Assembly: GCA_030019435.1 (NCBI GenBank)
Contig: JASEEV010000012.1
Location: 1-44,707 of the forward strand
Direction: 5' to 3'
DNA: 44,707 bases
DNA from: Methanocellales archaeon
Lineage (GTDB): Archaea; Halobacteriota; UBA148
A program made the position numbers and the translations under genes. How positions within the stretch are numbered: position 1 is the stretch's first letter; every line of letters starts with the position of its first letter. Under the pieces are notes generated by a model that was not told the origin of the DNA, did no database searches, and worked only from the letters and a program-made list of their open reading frames with translations. Shown in pieces: positions 7,137 to 14,592 of this stretch.

Positions 7137-8321
7137 CTATCTCCATTTTGCCTTGTCTAACGACTCTGATATAAGCGTTTCTATGTCCAGCTTGCTTTCC
7201 GCACCGATTACATCATCGATCTTCGCAAACGTCTCTGGATATTTTGGGACTGCAGTGCAACTTGTTTTGGCGGAGGTGGATGCGTCAAACGTCCCGATCC
7301 TTCTTGCCAGAGCGGTGATATCAGATTTATCGGCTCCGATCAATGGATGATAGATCGGAAAATCAATGCCCCAAAGCTCAGCAAGCATGTTTGCCGAGGT
7401 CTGGGAGGCAACTTGTCCAAGTGACGAGCCTGTTACGATGCCATGAGCTCCTTCCTTCTTCGCAATCTCCACAGCAATCCGATACATCATTCGCTTGCAC
7501 AGTATGCATCTCAGCTTCTCATCGCAGTTCTCTTGAATGGCAAACAAATTACTTCCGTGGGGAATCTCATAAACTCTCATGGGAAAATTTGGCGCCCAAC
7601 GTTGCAATATATCGATGCATCGCAGTGCGCTGTTCTGCATCGCTTCATCTGAAAACGGCTCGTTGTCGTAATAGAGAGGTATGATCTCGCAACCCCGTTT
7701 CATCATCAGCCACGCTGCCACAGGGGAGTCGATGCCTCCCGATACCAGGGCGATCATCTTTCCCTGTGTTCCAATCGGAAGACCCCCAACGCCCTTGACG
7801 ATCTTGGTGTAGACATATGCCCTGTCTTGCCTAGCTTCGACAAATATCTCCCTATTTGGCGCACTCAGATCTATTCTCGGATTCTTGCTTTTCACCCTAT
7901 CATATACCTCGCTTCCACATACCACTCCGATATCTCTCGTGGAGAACTCATGAGCTCCAGCTTTGTGAGCTCGTATGGCAAACGACTCACCCTTCTTGAT
8001 GATCGCTTCGCCAAGCTCTGCAGATGCTCGTGCCATCGCATCTAGGTGAGGTTCCGTGGTGATCACCGAGCTTGTGGACACGACACCAAAGACATTAGCT
8101 ATTACATCAGCGATGCTCTCGTCAGAGGCATGGATGAGAATCCTCCCCCAATCTCTCCTGACGCGAGAGTATTCCTTCTCATGAAATTCAAGCATAGCTC
8201 TGATGTTATCGACCAATATGCGTTCATGCCTTCTCCTAGTGCGATCGCTCTTCACCCCTATCTCGCCGTAGCGGACCAATATCGCATCATAATTGAGTTT
8301 CATCTCTCCATATATCCTCAT
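7137..8321 (-). CDS. thiI: tRNA 4-thiouridine synthase ThiI
   Basis: A 394-residue protein: N-terminal ferredoxin-like/THUMP region (residues about 10-170) and a PP-loop ATPase domain with ALVSGGIDSPVAAWLM near 190. It adenylates U8 of tRNA and inserts sulfur to make s4U; it can also feed thiazole synthesis. Cys in NCDEKLRCILCKRM and in KTSCTAVPKYPET (counterpart of the catalytic Cys344 of E. coli) are present. As in archaea generally there is no C-terminal rhodanese domain. Start may be the internal ATG at 8303, where the family N-terminus begins. It is divergent from the thiazole synthase gene thi4, a sensible sulfur-metabolism pairing. Confidence 0.93.
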   Translation of the reverse strand: MRIYGEMKLNYDAILVRYGEIGVKSDRTRRRHERILVDNIRAMLEFHEKEYSRVRRDWGRILIHASDESIADVIANVFGVVSTSSVITTEPHLDAMARASAELGEAIIKKGESFAIRAHKAGAHEFSTRDIGVVCGSEVYDRVKSKNPRIDLSAPNREIFVEARQDRAYVYTKIVKGVGGLPIGTQGKMIALVSGGIDSPVAAWLMMKRGCEIIPLYYDNEPFSDEAMQNSALRCIDILQRWAPNFPMRVYEIPHGSNLFAIQENCDEKLRCILCKRMMYRIAVEIAKKEGAHGIVTGSSLGQVASQTSANMLAELWGIDFPIYHPLIGADKSDITALARRIGTFDASTSAKTSCTAVPKYPETFAKIDDVIGAESKLDIETLISESLDKAKWR

Positions 8322-8429
8322 GAGAATAGTTTAACTTTGTGGAAATCCCACGGGGATTACCGCTCCTTCTAAATCTTCGATTTAGGTGGCTCCGAAAGGT
8401 AAAAAGCCAATGATGGTCTATGGAATAGC

Positions 8430-9188
8430 ATGAAACTGGATGAGATGGTAATCACCAAAGCAATCGTTGAGGATTTCATGAACGTCTTCTTGGATTATAC
8501 AGAGGTAGATGTCGCCATAGCAGGTGCAGGACCGTCTGGTATGGTGGCAGCTTATTATCTTGCCAAAGAGGGCGCGAAGGTTGCAATCTTTGAGAGAAAA
8601 CTGAGCGTTGGTGGTGGAATGTGGGGCGGGGGGATGATGTTTCCCCGCATCATCGTTCAAGAAGAGGCTAGGTACATCTTAGATGAGCTTGGGATCAATT
8701 ATCGAGAATATAAGGATGGATATTACCTTGCAAGCTCTGTCGAAGCGGTGGGAAGACTGGCAAGTGAGACGATAGCTGCAGGTGCCCAAATATTCAATCT
8801 AATGAGCGTCGAGGACGTCATGATCAGGGATGACCGCATAGTGGGTGTGGTCATAAACTGGAGTTCCGTCGAGCTTGGGAAATTACATGTGGACCCGCTG
8901 AGCATCCGCTCTAAAGTAATCATAGATGCCTCTGGTCATGATGCTGAGATCTGTCGAATCGTCGAGCGGAAGATTCCCGCTTCGTTAAAGGTGCTTGGCG
9001 AAAAGCCTATGTGGGCAGATGTTGGCGAACGTTCCCTCTTAGAGAACACCAAGGAGGTCTACCCTGGCTTGATCGTGGCAGGAATGGCAGCCAACACCGT
9101 AGCAGGGGGTCCGAGAATGGGTCCCATATTTGGAGGAATGATGCTCTCTGGCGAAAAGGCTGCCAAGTTAGCTCTCTCCAAACTGTAG
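8430..9188 (+). CDS. thi4: Thi4-type thiazole synthase (archaeal, His variant)
   Basis: A 252-residue FAD/NAD-binding protein with Rossmann motif AIAGAGPSGMVAAYYLA (residues 29-45), GGGMWGGGMMFPRIIV and C-terminal GPRMGPIFGGMMLSG. The family builds the thiazole phosphate of thiamin from NAD and glycine. Plant and yeast enzymes sacrifice an active-site Cys as sulfur donor; here the equivalent position is His153 in GKLHVDPLSI, as in the methanogen enzymes that use sulfide catalytically with iron. Some archaeal homologues are annotated as ribose-1,5-bisphosphate isomerase, but the motifs fit thiazole synthase. It is divergent from thiI; the 108-bp gap shows no clear riboswitch. Confidence 0.9.
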   Translation: MKLDEMVITKAIVEDFMNVFLDYTEVDVAIAGAGPSGMVAAYYLAKEGAKVAIFERKLSVGGGMWGGGMMFPRIIVQEEARYILDELGINYREYKDGYYLASSVEAVGRLASETIAAGAQIFNLMSVEDVMIRDDRIVGVVINWSSVELGKLHVDPLSIRSKVIIDASGHDAEICRIVERKIPASLKVLGEKPMWADVGERSLLENTKEVYPGLIVAGMAANTVAGGPRMGPIFGGMMLSGEKAAKLALSKL

Positions 9189-9249
9189 GTCACGAACGAA
9201 AAGTATTAATATAATATCAATGAGTTAATCCTCGGGGGATGGACGTTTG

Positions 9250-9561
9250 ATGATTGAGGATATTTTAACCCTATATTATACTGGAGCTGCGGTCATCATC
9301 TTATTTTTCACACTTTACGCATTCATGAGATTTAGCCGGACGGATAAAAATGTGCTCAGAGCAAGGATCTTTTTGAACGAAGACATTTTGAACAAGACGT
9401 GGGCGTATGGCTCAGTTGCGGGAACATCGCTTGCGATTCATGAGCTTAGCAGTTCTATCGTGAGCGAAATACCATATGTCTGCGAGACGGCAAAGGTCGT
9501 TTTTCTAACTGCGATGGTCATGATGATCTATCAGTGGTATGGGTTTGGGAGAGGGCTATAA
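9250..9561 (+). CDS. Small membrane protein of unknown function
   Basis: About 103 residues with three hydrophobic segments (roughly 9-28, 50-66, 77-97) joined by a charged loop with RFSRTDKNVLRARIF. I do not recognise a named family. The ATG at 9250 is chosen over the TTG at 9247 because of the upstream GGGGGATGG at 9234-9242. An AT-rich TATTAATATAATATC at about 9205-9219 could hold its TATA box. It is convergent with the adenosine-specific kinase gene, leaving only 1 bp between the two stop codons. Confidence 0.6.
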   Translation: MIEDILTLYYTGAAVIILFFTLYAFMRFSRTDKNVLRARIFLNEDILNKTWAYGSVAGTSLAIHELSSSIVSEIPYVCETAKVVFLTAMVMMIYQWYGFGRGL

Positions 9562-9562
9562 C

Positions 9563-10045
9563 CTAGAATTTGTATCCTATTTTCCTCAAGAACGTCTTTC
9601 GCTCTTCCACATCTTTGGGCGTTTCAATGCCTTTTATGCTAGCTCCATCGATGATGCCAAGGATTCCTCTGCCTTGTTGGGTTTCCGTTACTATCACTTC
9701 TACTGGGTTTGAGGTGGCACAGTAAATTCCACAGACCTCTGGGACGTTCTTGATCGCATTCAGCACATTGATGGGATAGGCATCACGCAAGAATATCAAG
9801 AAACTGTGTCCACACCCAAGCTTCAGGGCATTATCTGCAGCTGCTTTTTTCAGCTCAGAATCATTGCCCTCACATCGCACCAAGCAAGGGCCGGATGCCT
9901 CACAAAATGCGATGCCGAACTTTGCGTTTGGAACGGTACTCACGATTGCCTCATACAGATCTTCCACGCTCTTGATGAAGTGCGTTTGCCCCAAGATTAG
10001 GTTCGAGTCAGCTGGCAATACGATTTTAACGGTCTCAAGTTCCAT
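9563..10045 (-). CDS. Adenosine-specific kinase family protein (COG1839)
   Basis: A 160-residue protein beginning [20 protein letters not shown]. Conserved blocks [76 protein letters not shown] and FLRKIGYKF match the Adenosine_kin family almost end to end. The family name derives from an archaeal member reported to bind adenosine; catalytic activity is poorly documented. An ATG at 10057 would add four residues, but the 10045 start has GGGGAT at the right distance. Confidence 0.85.
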   Translation of the reverse strand: MELETVKIVLPADSNLILGQTHFIKSVEDLYEAIVSTVPNAKFGIAFCEASGPCLVRCEGNDSELKKAAADNALKLGCGHSFLIFLRDAYPINVLNAIKNVPEVCGIYCATSNPVEVIVTETQQGRGILGIIDGASIKGIETPKDVEERKTFLRKIGYKF

Positions 10046-10096
10046 ATCAATCCCCATTATACTATATCAGGATGTATTTTATTATTGGGTGCTTGC

Positions 10097-11113
10097 ATGA
10101 GCAAGACTGGAATCGTGTATCACCAGGATTATCTGAAACATGACCCAGGCCGGGGCTATCCAGAGCGGCCGGAGCGCCTCAGGGCCATCGTGGACGCGCT
10201 CAAGCGAGTTGGTTACTGGTCGTCTCCAAATGTGCGGGTGATTAAACCAACCCCTGCGACGCGTGCAGACTTGGAACTTGCGCACGATCCCGAGTACATC
10301 GCGTTAATCGAGCGGCTCAGTAAGTTCGAAAAACCGCTTGATGCCGACACGCCCGTCCATGCAAACACATTCGAGCTTGCGCTACTGGCGGCGGGGGGCG
10401 CGATCGCAACTGGTCGGGCAGTTACGACCGGCGAGGTGTTGAACGCGTTTGCCTTGGTTAGGCCACCAGGACATCATGCCGCGCGAGCGAGCGGCGGCGG
10501 CTTCTGCTATTTCAATAACATTGCTGTGGCCGTAAAATCGATGGGTTTAAAGACATTGATTCTGGATATCGATTGCCATGCTGGAAACGGAACCATGGAT
10601 ATTTTTTGGAGGGACGATTCCGTGCTTTACATATCGTTGCACCAATGGCCTTGTTACCCAGGAGTGGGCTGGTGGAATGAGGTCGGCGCTGGCGCTGGAG
10701 AGGGCTTCACCGTAAACTTACCGCTTTATCCAAATACTGGCGATGACGTGTACATGTGCTTTTTAAAGTCGTTCGTCCCTCCTTTAATGGAGCAATTCAA
10801 ACCAGAATTGATCGGCATTTCTGCTGGGTTCGATGCGCATCGATCTGACCCTTTGACGCAGATGAATATATCCTCACATACATACTATCAAGTGGGAAGG
10901 CTCGTATGCAAATCCAAAGTTTTCGCCGTGTTGGAAGGGGGATATAACTTGGATGCCCTACCTCGCGCGATACTCGCTTTTCTTGTGGGAATAAGGGATG
11001 GGCAATTGGCTGCTGAAGAAAGACCCACGATCACGCAGGAAGAAATCAAAGAGAAGAGCACCCAAAGGTTAGAAGAGATCAAAAAATTTCTCTCTAAATA
11101 TTGGGATTTATGA
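10097..11113 (+). CDS. Histone deacetylase / acetylpolyamine amidohydrolase-like protein
   Basis: A 338-residue zinc deacetylase-fold protein. Visible signatures: catalytic His pair in RPPGHHAARASGGGF, zinc ligands in LDIDCHAGNGT and SAGFDAHRSDPL, the following GGGFCYFNNIAV, and LEGGYNLDALP with the transition-state Tyr. Substrates may be acetylated proteins such as chromatin proteins, polyamines or other small acyl amides; sequence alone does not decide. The first 400 bp are clearly richer in G+C than neighbouring genes (for example GGCCGGGGC and GCGGCCGGAGCGCC), suggesting acquisition. ATG 10097 is preferred over TTG 10085 because GGGTG lies 5 bp before it. A broken second copy of the C-terminus follows downstream. 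Confidence 0.88.
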   Translation: MSKTGIVYHQDYLKHDPGRGYPERPERLRAIVDALKRVGYWSSPNVRVIKPTPATRADLELAHDPEYIALIERLSKFEKPLDADTPVHANTFELALLAAGGAIATGRAVTTGEVLNAFALVRPPGHHAARASGGGFCYFNNIAVAVKSMGLKTLILDIDCHAGNGTMDIFWRDDSVLYISLHQWPCYPGVGWWNEVGAGAGEGFTVNLPLYPNTGDDVYMCFLKSFVPPLMEQFKPELIGISAGFDAHRSDPLTQMNISSHTYYQVGRLVCKSKVFAVLEGGYNLDALPRAILAFLVGIRDGQLAAEERPTITQEEIKEKSTQRLEEIKKFLSKYWDL

Positions 11114-11155
11114 ACCAAAATTTAGCCTGCTCATATCTCAGTTTTTTAGAATCAC

Positions 11156-11305
11156 TTAGGTATTGATACCCCCCTCAAACATGTCGATTAGCTTATCTCT
11201 CTTCATAACAATGTTCCTAGCTGATTCCATAGAGCTGTTTAATTCCTCTTTAACAGAATTCACCGTAAAGAACCCCTTCTCTATGTTTGGTGAATCAAAT
11301 CGATA
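11156..11305 (-). pseudogene. C-terminal fragment of an unidentified protein
   Basis: On the minus strand an open stretch of about 50 codons ends at TAA 11156-11158 and reads like real protein (GYRFDSPNIEKGFFTVNS, then a helical KEELNSSMESARNIVM segment). No start codon with a ribosome-binding site is found, and its 5' end meets the deacetylase remnant near 11305-11315. I cannot name the parent family. Confidence 0.4.
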
Positions 11306-11309
11306 GCCA

Positions 11310-11515
11310 TGCAAAGGGCGGATCGTTGCAGCGCTGGAGGGCGGCTATGATCTGACCGGGTTATCATATTCGGTTTATCGATCCTCAATTCGTTGGGAGA
11401 TCTGGGCATGGATATAAACGAGCCAATGCCGAGCGCAAAGGATGAGTTGTCTGATCGAGTTAGAGACCGGGTCAGAGAGGTGAGAAGGGTACAGACAGAA
11501 TATTGGGATCTATGA
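11310..11515 (+). pseudogene. C-terminal remnant of a second histone deacetylase-like gene, frameshifted
   Basis: Positions 11316-11377 read GRIVAALEGGYDLTGLSYS, the family's glycine-tyrosine motif region. The reading then passes into the -1 frame at about 11380-11395 and continues as LGDLGMDINEPMPSAKDEL to a terminal EYWDL before TGA 11513-11515. The intact gene just upstream also ends in KYWDL. The copy is therefore a truncated, frameshifted paralogue and not part of the intact gene. The N-terminal two thirds are absent. Confidence 0.7.
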
Positions 11516-11534
11516 GTATGTAACATGATCATTC

Positions 11535-11645
11535 GTGAGAGCAGCAGAAAAGGCCACTTCTGAGCTGAAGAGAGAAAATCCAGATCAGATCATCGTCAAG
11601 TTCAAAGGGGGAGAGATCATAGCAACAGTGAAGCAGCTGTTGTGA
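11535..11645 (+). other. Short open fragment, probable gene remnant
   Basis: A 36-codon frame from GTG 11535 to TGA 11643-11645 has protein-like composition (KATSELKRENPDQIIVKF, then GGEIIATVKQLL). It follows the deacetylase remnant and lacks a clear ribosome-binding site. It may be the end of a decayed gene or a very small real protein. I cannot assign a family. Together with the two preceding remnants it fills the 536-bp gap between the deacetylase and cca. Confidence 0.3.
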
Positions 11646-11649
11646 ACCC

Positions 11650-12972
11650 TTATCTCCGCTTAAAATACTTCCTCAAAAAGATCCTGAACCCTCTTTCATC
11701 GATTTTGGCAATCTCCATGTTTTCCAGTACTTGGAATCCATTGCCAATCGCCTCTGACACGTGTTTCCCCAATCCGCACATCTGCAATTGGGAGAGCAGC
11801 AAATCCTTTACCTTTGTGTACTCCCTGGGGATTTCAACGACATATCTCCCATCTTGGATGTATGGACTGGCATACTTCGCTTTAAACTTCTCGGCATGCA
11901 TCACCGATTCGATCGGCGGTCCAAAGTGTCTTTTTATGTTTGGAAGCGAGGCAACTTCCATCTCCAGCAAAATGACTGCATTGGAGTTAGACCAGACATC
12001 GCTTCTAAACACCCTGAAATAATTCCTATGGAGTAGTTCTTCCACCGATCTAACCGCCTTGTATAATTGTGGATAGAGCACATCATCCACGACGTTCGGC
12101 GTATCAAACACGATGGCAAACAAGGTCGTCCCTCTAGCTTGCAGTTCTTTGGCGAGTTCAGCTTCAGTGAGAGGCTCTATTGGGGGAGGAAAAAAGAAAC
12201 GGATGCTTGGTTCTTTGAGAAACTCCCTCGACGTATCTATGAAAGTGCAAAAATTGTCCAGTGAGACCGCCGCCGCTACATTCCTGGATGGATCGACTGG
12301 ATCGATGATGGTCAGCGGATCCTCATGCTGGAGAGTTCCATGACCCTCCAGATCGATGACAACGCCTCTCTTCCAGGCGCTTGCGCTTTCGAGCACATCT
12401 AAGAACGATCCATATTTGATGACCAATAATTCACATAGATATCCAGAAAAACCCTTTGTGCGAAGTTCCGCCCCATAAACCCCAACGCCCTTCATGAATT
12501 GTTTGAGCAAGCGCACTTGATCCTCTAACCCCTTGATTCTTGTTCGCAGGTATTCGTTGTGAAACGGCGTCCTGTCCACGGCGGATTTGATCGCTGATGG
12601 GTCAGAGACTCTGAAGCATGGAACTATATCCACATTATACTCGCCGTACGACGCACGAATATATGGGTGTTCTGCATATCTTTCCTCATAGCTAACTGCA
12701 ACTTTTTTGGCTATCTGAAGTCCGAAGGACTCTAGATCCTCGCGCGATATTTCCTCTGGAAAGGTTATGAACACATCTAAATCTTTTTCGCCAACTATCC
12801 ATGTGTTTCTCGCAGCTGAGCCGACCAACAACCCATGGGCATCTATGTCTAGCTTGGCTGCAGCCCGATCGATCTGAGCGATGATGCGAACTGTCAACTC
12901 ATGCAAGGCTTTTTCCTCGCTCTTGCTGGGCGTAATTCTCTCCAAGACCTGAGCGCAGATATCAGCGATCAC
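11650..12972 (-). CDS. cca: CCA-adding enzyme (archaeal class I tRNA nucleotidyltransferase)
   Basis: A 440-residue nucleotidyltransferase that adds or repairs the 3' CCA of tRNA without a nucleic acid template. The polymerase-beta-type active site is seen in LLVGSAARNTWIVGEKDLDVFITF (residues about 49-72), with carboxylates in KDLDVF and the third in YNVDIVPCF. The archaeal central domain (KGFSGYLCELLVIKYG) and C-terminal tail domain are present; length matches the family. It starts with GTG and overlaps thpR by 4 bp, completing a regulator-thpR-cca operon seen in other archaea as ligT-cca linkage. Confidence 0.95.
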   Translation of the reverse strand: MIADICAQVLERITPSKSEEKALHELTVRIIAQIDRAAAKLDIDAHGLLVGSAARNTWIVGEKDLDVFITFPEEISREDLESFGLQIAKKVAVSYEERYAEHPYIRASYGEYNVDIVPCFRVSDPSAIKSAVDRTPFHNEYLRTRIKGLEDQVRLLKQFMKGVGVYGAELRTKGFSGYLCELLVIKYGSFLDVLESASAWKRGVVIDLEGHGTLQHEDPLTIIDPVDPSRNVAAAVSLDNFCTFIDTSREFLKEPSIRFFFPPPIEPLTEAELAKELQARGTTLFAIVFDTPNVVDDVLYPQLYKAVRSVEELLHRNYFRVFRSDVWSNSNAVILLEMEVASLPNIKRHFGPPIESVMHAEKFKAKYASPYIQDGRYVVEIPREYTKVKDLLLSQLQMCGLGKHVSEAIGNGFQVLENMEIAKIDERGFRIFLRKYFKRR

Positions 12973-13574
12973 AATCTCACCTCATGCAAGGTCTCATAGA
13001 TCGGTCCGTTTGGTGTCAACGTACTTTTCTTGAACCTGATATTATTGACTTCCATCTCCCCAAGCTTCACATCGGATAATCGCTTTATCGTGTCTACTAG
13101 GGACATTTTTTGGTCTTTTGACATCTTTTTGACCCTGGCTAATGTCGCATGAGCTGTAAATTTCCTGCTATCAGGGGGGAATCCCAGTGGTTTTAACGCC
13201 GCTTCTACTGCATCGCGCAGTCTCTCGAAATCACCTTCGGCGCTCTTCGATTTCACGCTAGGAAAATCAGAGATTTTCCCATGCTGTGAAGTCTTCGATT
13301 TCACGCCAACCCAAATTATGCGGATATAATTCATGCTTGGAAAGGCCCCTATGCCCTCGACATCGACATCAAAAGGGGTGCAATGCATTCTGCTAAGCGC
13401 ATCACTGATTGGGCGGACTTTTTCCTCTGGTATATCCCCCAAGAACTTGATCGTGATGTGGACCAAGTCAGGATCGACCAGTCTCACGTTATGGTCAGCA
13501 AGCTGGCGATGTACATCCTTTATCCGTTCCCTGATCTCGCTCGATAGGTCTACTGCAATAAATGTTCTGATCAT
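12969..13574 (-). CDS. thpR: RNA 2',3'-cyclic phosphodiesterase (ThpR/LigT family), with in-frame insertion
   Basis: A 201-residue 2H phosphoesterase. The two His-x-Thr motifs are HITIKFLG near residue 40 and HATLARV near residue 145. The family hydrolyses 2',3'-cyclic phosphate RNA ends to 2'-phosphates. The N-terminus MIRTFIAVDLSSEIRERI is standard. Between the two halves, residues about 95-112 contain a duplicated VKSK tetrapeptide separated by a segment not typical of the family, produced by a 48-bp insertion with a palindrome (see the repeat at 13244-13306). Family length is usually about 180-190. Overlaps with both neighbours are ATGA/GTGA type. Confidence 0.9.
   Translation of the reverse strand: MIRTFIAVDLSSEIRERIKDVHRQLADHNVRLVDPDLVHITIKFLGDIPEEKVRPISDALSRMHCTPFDVDVEGIGAFPSMNYIRIIWVGVKSKTSQHGKISDFPSVKSKSAEGDFERLRDAVEAALKPLGFPPDSRKFTAHATLARVKKMSKDQKMSLVDTIKRLSDVKLGEMEVNNIRFKKSTLTPNGPIYETLHEVRL
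13244..13306. repeat. 15-bp direct repeats flanking a hairpin inside thpR
   Basis: TCTTCGATTTCACGC occurs exactly at 13244-13258 and again at 13292-13306. The 33-bp insert between them holds a perfect 8-bp inverted repeat with a 3-base loop, GGAAAATC-AGA-GATTTTCC (13261-13279). Repeat plus insert is 48 bp, so the reading frame is kept. The arrangement resembles a minute mobile palindromic element with target duplication, or a slippage-derived duplication. Confidence 0.7.
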
Positions 13575-14158
13575 CCTATCAGCTTCGTCTGCTGGTATCT
13601 TAGATATAGACCGCTAAGATCCATGACATCTCGAATGATGCCGGAAAGGATCTCCGCCCCTATACCTACGATCGGGTTATCTTTTTTGTCGACAAATTCA
13701 TAGGCGGGATCATCTGATGGTATGTTGATCCTCTTTATCATCGCCCTGTATTCCCTCAAGCGTGGATCCTTGGATTCTCTGGTCCATTCCGTATTTATAG
13801 GCGTGAGCCCGACCAACTTCAGCTCTTGCTTGAAGCAAGGCCTATGGAAAAGATGCTGAAGCACACAAACTCCCACAGCAAAGCGTTTGCCCGCCTCTAA
13901 ATTCGTTATCCGCTCCCCAACGAGCGAGTACACATCTCTATCGCGCTTGCTATTATAGGAATACACCTTAGATGGGGGTACATCCTCCTCGATCAAGTGA
14001 CCCAAGTCTCTCAGAGCTCTCAGATATCCGGTCAGAATCAATCTGTGTTGGTCACATCCGCCTTTTTTAAGTTTACGAGAGATGCTACTGATCGAGAGTT
14101 GCTGTTCTTTTAGCATGTTCGTCAAAAGTTCATACAATTTTTGCTCCAAAATCCGCAC
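13571..14158 (-). CDS. Predicted helix-turn-helix regulator, first gene of the thpR-cca operon
   Basis: A 195-residue protein. Residues 1-75 look like a winged-helix DNA-binding region (LSISSISRKLKKGG, LTGYLRALRDLGHL, followed by a wing VPPSKVYSYN). The remainder (VYSLVGERITNLEAGKRF and a C-terminal helical part with ILSGIIRDVMDLSGLYL) is unfamiliar. I do not recognise a named family; archaeal homologues appear as conserved hypotheticals. It starts with GTG at 14158, about 26 bp after a TATA-like GTTTATTC. A palindrome TTACCA-N4-TGGTAA lies directly upstream, which could be its own operator, also facing nrdH. Confidence 0.65.
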   Translation of the reverse strand: MRILEQKLYELLTNMLKEQQLSISSISRKLKKGGCDQHRLILTGYLRALRDLGHLIEEDVPPSKVYSYNSKRDRDVYSLVGERITNLEAGKRFAVGVCVLQHLFHRPCFKQELKLVGLTPINTEWTRESKDPRLREYRAMIKRINIPSDDPAYEFVDKKDNPIVGIGAEILSGIIRDVMDLSGLYLRYQQTKLIG

Positions 14159-14201
14159 CCTGTTTTAGTTTGCAACAAAAGTGAATAAACTTTTCCCTTT
14201 G

Positions 14202-14249
14202 TTACCAAATATGGTAATCTTCTCCAAAATTTTTTACCAGATATGATGT
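14202..14249. promoter_or_regulatory. Candidate operator: tandem TTACCA-N4-TGGTAA-type sites
   Basis: Site 1 at 14202-14217 is TTACCA-AATA-TGGTAA, a perfect 6-bp inverted repeat with a 4-bp spacer. Site 2 at 14234-14249 is TTACCA-GATA-TGATGT, with one conserved half. The sites are 32 bp apart, about three helical turns, and lie between the divergent HTH gene and nrdH. Site 1 sits just upstream of the TATA-like box of the HTH gene (14183-14194). Binding by the adjacent HTH protein is inferred. Confidence 0.45.
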
Positions 14250-14325
14250 GAAAAAGCGTTTTAAAGAGGAAAATCATATGATTTTTTTGAGCGGCTTATG
14301 GTTATGGTTTACATCAGAGAGTATC

Positions 14326-14592
14326 ATGCCTGCGGTGAAAGTTTATACCACTAAAACATGCCCAAAGTGCGAGCAGCTAAAGCGCTCGTTGGAATTCCAC
14401 GAGGTAGCATACGAAGAAGTGGACATGACCACTCCTGAGGCACTGACGGAGTTGAGGATGAGTGGAATCTTTACCACAAGCGCGCCGGTGCTGCAGATAG
14501 ATGACGCCTTTTTCACCTCAAGTGATTTATCCAACGAGGTAAAGCTTAACCAGGTTTTAGAGTTGCTGAGGAAAGGGAAATCACATGCATAG
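14326..14592 (+). CDS. nrdH: Glutaredoxin-like redoxin, NrdH type
   Basis: An 88-residue thioredoxin-fold protein starting MPAVKVYTTKTCPKCEQLKR, with the redox CPKC motif and cis-Pro in TSAPVLQID. It overlaps the start of nrdD by 8 bp. In Methanosarcina barkeri an operon-encoded NrdH delivers electrons to the class III ribonucleotide reductase, so the same role is inferred here. The frame stays open upstream to a GTG at 14248, and ATG 14278 would add a hydrophobic stretch, but the thioredoxin fold begins at 14326. Confidence 0.85.
   Translation: MPAVKVYTTKTCPKCEQLKRSLEFHEVAYEEVDMTTPEALTELRMSGIFTTSAPVLQIDDAFFTSSDLSNEVKLNQVLELLRKGKSHA

Noticed and set aside
8322-8429. TPP riboswitch before thi4
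   Set aside because: The conserved THI-box elements (CUGAGA and the P4-P5 core) are not visible in the short gap; only ordinary promoter-like sequence is seen.
10085-10096. TTG start of the deacetylase
   Set aside because: It adds only MGAC before a good ATG that has GGGTG at normal spacing.
14248-14325. Extended N-terminus for the NrdH redoxin
   Set aside because: The extra codons overlap the second operator-like site and add a hydrophobic segment foreign to the thioredoxin fold.
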